This document shows positions 32,000-33,599 of a DNA stretch of 33,599 nucleotides, in pieces. Origin of the DNA: an uncultured Clostridia bacterium (GTDB lineage Bacteria > Bacillota > Clostridia > Christensenellales > UBA1242). Made by a program: the position numbers and the translations under genes. Position 1 is the first letter of the stretch, and every line of letters begins with the position of its first letter. Location: NCBI GenBank assembly GCA_947629745.1, contig CANREZ010000010.1, forward strand, positions 1 through 33,599. The letters run 5' to 3'. Below the pieces are notes generated by a model that searched no databases, was not told where the DNA came from, and saw only the letters and a list, made by a program, of their open reading frames with translations.

Positions 32000-32028
32000 A
32001 AAAAAAATAACAACCTATTGGTTGTTAT
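32000..32028 (-). terminator. Terminator of argR
   Basis: A perfect 9-bp stem ATAACAACC / GGTTGTTAT with loop TATT. On the - strand it runs into eight T's. It lies just before recN, which thus depends on read-through or on a promoter that I cannot place. Confidence 0.88.
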
Positions 32029-32034
32029 CTGCAA

Positions 32035-32487
32035 TTATTTAATCAAATCTAATAATTTATTCTGCACTATGTATGCATCCTCGACATCGGCTGTCACTAG
32101 CATCACAGTGTCATCACCATATGTCGTGCCGATCACTTCAGGATAAGACAATTGATCTAGGAAGCTAGCACACATATTGGCCGTGCCCTTTAGGCTCTTC
32201 ACTATCACGAGGTTCATAGCCTTCTTGATAGATATCACACACTCACGGAATATGGAATTGTATTTATTGGAAGTAGTGGTGACGCCTTGTCCTACAAAAG
32301 CATATTTGTATTTCTTGTTATCAGACTGTATCTTGATAAGACCTAGTTCCTTGATATCACGACTGATGGTTGCTTGGGTGATATCAAAATTCGCATCCTT
32401 TAGCGCCTTGACTAATTCCTCTTGCGTCTCAATCTCTGTGGTCGATATCAATTCCAATATCTTTGCTTGCCTAGAATTTCTTGCCAT
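32035..32487 (-). CDS. argR: Arginine repressor ArgR (AhrC)
   Basis: A hexameric arginine-dependent regulator. The 150-residue protein has the N-terminal winged helix (EELVKALKDANFDITQATISRDIKEL is its core, with the signature TQATISRDI) and the C-terminal arginine-binding domain with GTANMCASFLDQ and the GTTYGDDTVMLV loop. The start is ATG 32487 with AAGGAG upstream. Promoter and a likely own operator lie in front. argR beside recN is typical and does not mean a shared pathway. Confidence 0.96.
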   Translation of the reverse strand: MARNSRQAKILELISTTEIETQEELVKALKDANFDITQATISRDIKELGLIKIQSDNKKYKYAFVGQGVTTTSNKYNSIFRECVISIKKAMNLVIVKSLKGTANMCASFLDQLSYPEVIGTTYGDDTVMLVTADVEDAYIVQNKLLDLIK

Positions 32488-32539
32488 TAGTAATCTCCTT
32501 ATCGCTTAGTGCCCACACCAAGTTTCAGAATTTACTACA

Positions 32540-32568
32540 TTATACAACATGATTTATATTTATGCAAG
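32540..32568 (-). promoter_or_regulatory. argR promoter
   Basis: On the - strand TTGCAT (32568-32563), 17 bases, TATAAT (32545-32540). Confidence 0.8.
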
Positions 32569-32612
32569 TGTTTTTTGAATATTTATGCGAAAGTTTTTTG
32601 TATAAATATACA
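32557..32612. promoter_or_regulatory. Probable ARG boxes upstream of argR
   Basis: TGTATAAATATACA (32599-32612) fits the ARG box pattern TGNATwwwwATNCA. TGAATATTTATGCG (32577-32590) fits in its left half. The stretch also has a direct repeat ATATTTATGC followed by a run of T's (from 32557 and 32580). The sites lie at and upstream of the -35 box. Confidence 0.5.
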
Positions 32613-32676
32613 ATGATTATGCATACTCCCCCTGAATAAGTATACAAAGCCCTAAATATAGGCGTTTTTGACAAGA

Positions 32677-32704
32677 AAAAAGTGAGTATTTTTACTCACT
32701 TTTT
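32677..32704 (-). terminator. Terminator of proS
   Basis: A 12-bp stem AAAAAGTGAGTA / TACTCACTTTTT with loop TTTT. On the - strand it is followed by TTCTTGTC after the T run. Confidence 0.88.
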
Positions 32705-32737
32705 ATAATCTTATATACATTTTATACATTAAGTAGT

Positions 32738-33599
32738 CTATTTCAATATAGCTTTTAGCACGTCTTTTAGGGAGAGCTCAGATCTATCCATGGTAGACCT
32801 TTCGGTTAATTCATATAGACCGGACTGGATACTCTTGCCTGCGACCACTATATATGGCACGCCTATCAGCTCTGCATCCTTTAGTTTTACCCCAATGCTT
32901 TCCTTCCTATCGTCTAGTAACACATCAAGTCCATTTGCCCTGCATTCGTTGTACAGGTCGTTTGCCCAAGCACTCTGGGTGTCATCCTTTACATTAGCTA
33001 TCACTATCACTGCCCTATATGGAGCAATTGACTTTGGCCAGACTATTCCGCGCTCGTCGTGATGTTGCTCCACTATTGCACTGAGCATTCTAGAAATGCC
33101 TAGACCATAGCAGCCCATCTGCATTATTTGTTCCTTGCCATTCTCATCTAGATATTTACAGTCAAATTCCTTGGTGTAACGCGTGCCGAGTTTGAATATA
33201 TGTCCACACTCGATTCCTCGCATGATCTCAACAGCCTTGCCACACACTGGGCATGGGTCGCCTGACTGGACTTTCCTAATATCTACATATTCGTCTACTC
33301 TAAGGTCTGAGATATTAGCTCCCTCATAGTGATAATCCTTCTTATTTGCCCCGATAACGAAGTTGTGCATATGCTCTACTTCTCGGTCAGCAATTATCTT
33401 GACTGAAGCTAATATATCCTTATTTGCCCCGATAAATCCTGGGACTGAGCCCATGGACTTTATCTCCTCATCAGTTGCAAATTGTAGATAGTCTGCGCCT
33501 AGATAATTTAATAGTTTGATCTCCTCAATCTGCCTATCCCCACGAATTAGAGCTATCACCAGGCCTTTGTCCGTCCTATATGCGACGTGTTTGATTAGA
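32738..33599 (-). CDS. proS: Prolyl-tRNA synthetase, C-terminal part
   Basis: ProRS charges tRNA-Pro. The window ends inside the gene: the frame stays open to the last base, and the GTG at 33559 is internal. The visible part covers the end of the editing (INS/YbaK-like) domain (IGANKDILASVKII), a motif with the Cys pair PCPVCGKAVEI, motif 3 (MGCYGLGISRMLSAIVEQHHDERGI in part, GLGISRML), and the anticodon-binding domain (GLDVLLDDRKESIGVKLKDAE in part, DDRKESIG). It is of the bacterial type with an editing insert. Confidence 0.96.
   Translation of the reverse strand, partial: LIKHVAYRTDKGLVIALIRGDRQIEEIKLLNYLGADYLQFATDEEIKSMGSVPGFIGANKDILASVKIIADREVEHMHNFVIGANKKDYHYEGANISDLRVDEYVDIRKVQSGDPCPVCGKAVEIMRGIECGHIFKLGTRYTKEFDCKYLDENGKEQIMQMGCYGLGISRMLSAIVEQHHDERGIVWPKSIAPYRAVIVIANVKDDTQSAWANDLYNECRANGLDVLLDDRKESIGVKLKDAELIGVPYIVVAGKSIQSGLYELTERSTMDRSELSLKDVLKAILK

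Noticed and set aside
31963-32034. An N-terminal extension of RecN of 24 residues
   Set aside because: It overlaps the argR terminator and lies upstream of a clear AGGAGG; RecN proteins start at the MLLSIKI position.

Overview
The window looks like a chromosomal segment of an AT-rich, endospore-forming Bacillota, most likely a member of Clostridia. The evidence is the sporulation genes (spoIIAA-spoIIAB-sigF, spoVAC-spoVAD-spoVAE, yunB, spoIVB), a Gram-positive type LexA, RNase Y, and strong AGGAGG-type ribosome binding sites. I cannot place it to genus. Most of it is ordinary core genome; both ends are cut inside genes (mutS at the left, proS at the right).

Layout. 1-3737 (+) is a mutS'-mutL-miaA operon. 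3986-5805 (-) holds lexA, with an SOS box in its promoter, and a XerS-like tyrosine recombinase. 5907-6818 (+) is an unrecognised protein that may be a degenerate nucleotidyltransferase. It is followed by about 490 bp without a gene that contains a 34-bp palindrome and degenerate direct repeats. 7308-7976 (-) is a YgjP-type metallopeptidase. 8256-10025 (+) is an unusual PadR regulator carrying a long acidic linker and four membrane segments. 10039-10920 (-) is a VTT/TVP38 membrane protein, divergent from an ABC exporter pair (11096-14148, +). 14300-14779 (-) is rnhA, apparently leaderless, divergent from tRNA-Trp.

14926-17064 looks like a small island inserted at the 3' end of tRNA-Trp. It carries a 72-aa ORF and a membrane-anchored Mrr-like nuclease, and is bounded by a 10-bp copy of the tRNA end. 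17160-23857 (-) runs through rny, thiI, the cysteine desulfurase gene, yunB and spoVAE-spoVAD-spoVAC. 23993-25723 (+) is an Asn/Asp-rich lipoprotein. 25768-27256 (-) is the spoIIA operon. 27493-28038 (+) is a six-tRNA operon (Pro, Met, Asp, Phe, Thr, Tyr) with a consensus promoter. Behind it lies a nearly perfect 132-bp direct repeat and an inverted fragment of tRNA-Tyr. 28504-33599 (-) holds a 128-aa unknown, spoIVB, recN, argR and proS.

How the genes fit together. Replication and repair (mutS, mutL, lexA, recN), tRNA modification (miaA, thiI with its desulfurase), RNA turnover (rny) and the forespore programme (SpoIIAA/AB controlling SigF, SpoIVB signalling, the SpoVA channel) are all represented. 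The accessory material is limited: the tRNA-Trp island, the repeats behind tRNA-Tyr, the palindrome region near the recombinase, and possibly the membrane PadR. I did not find a clearly new multi-gene system. The strongest leads are the tRNA-Trp island with its membrane nuclease, the membrane-tethered PadR, the palindrome whose half-site recurs at the recombinase gene, and the degenerate NTase-like protein.
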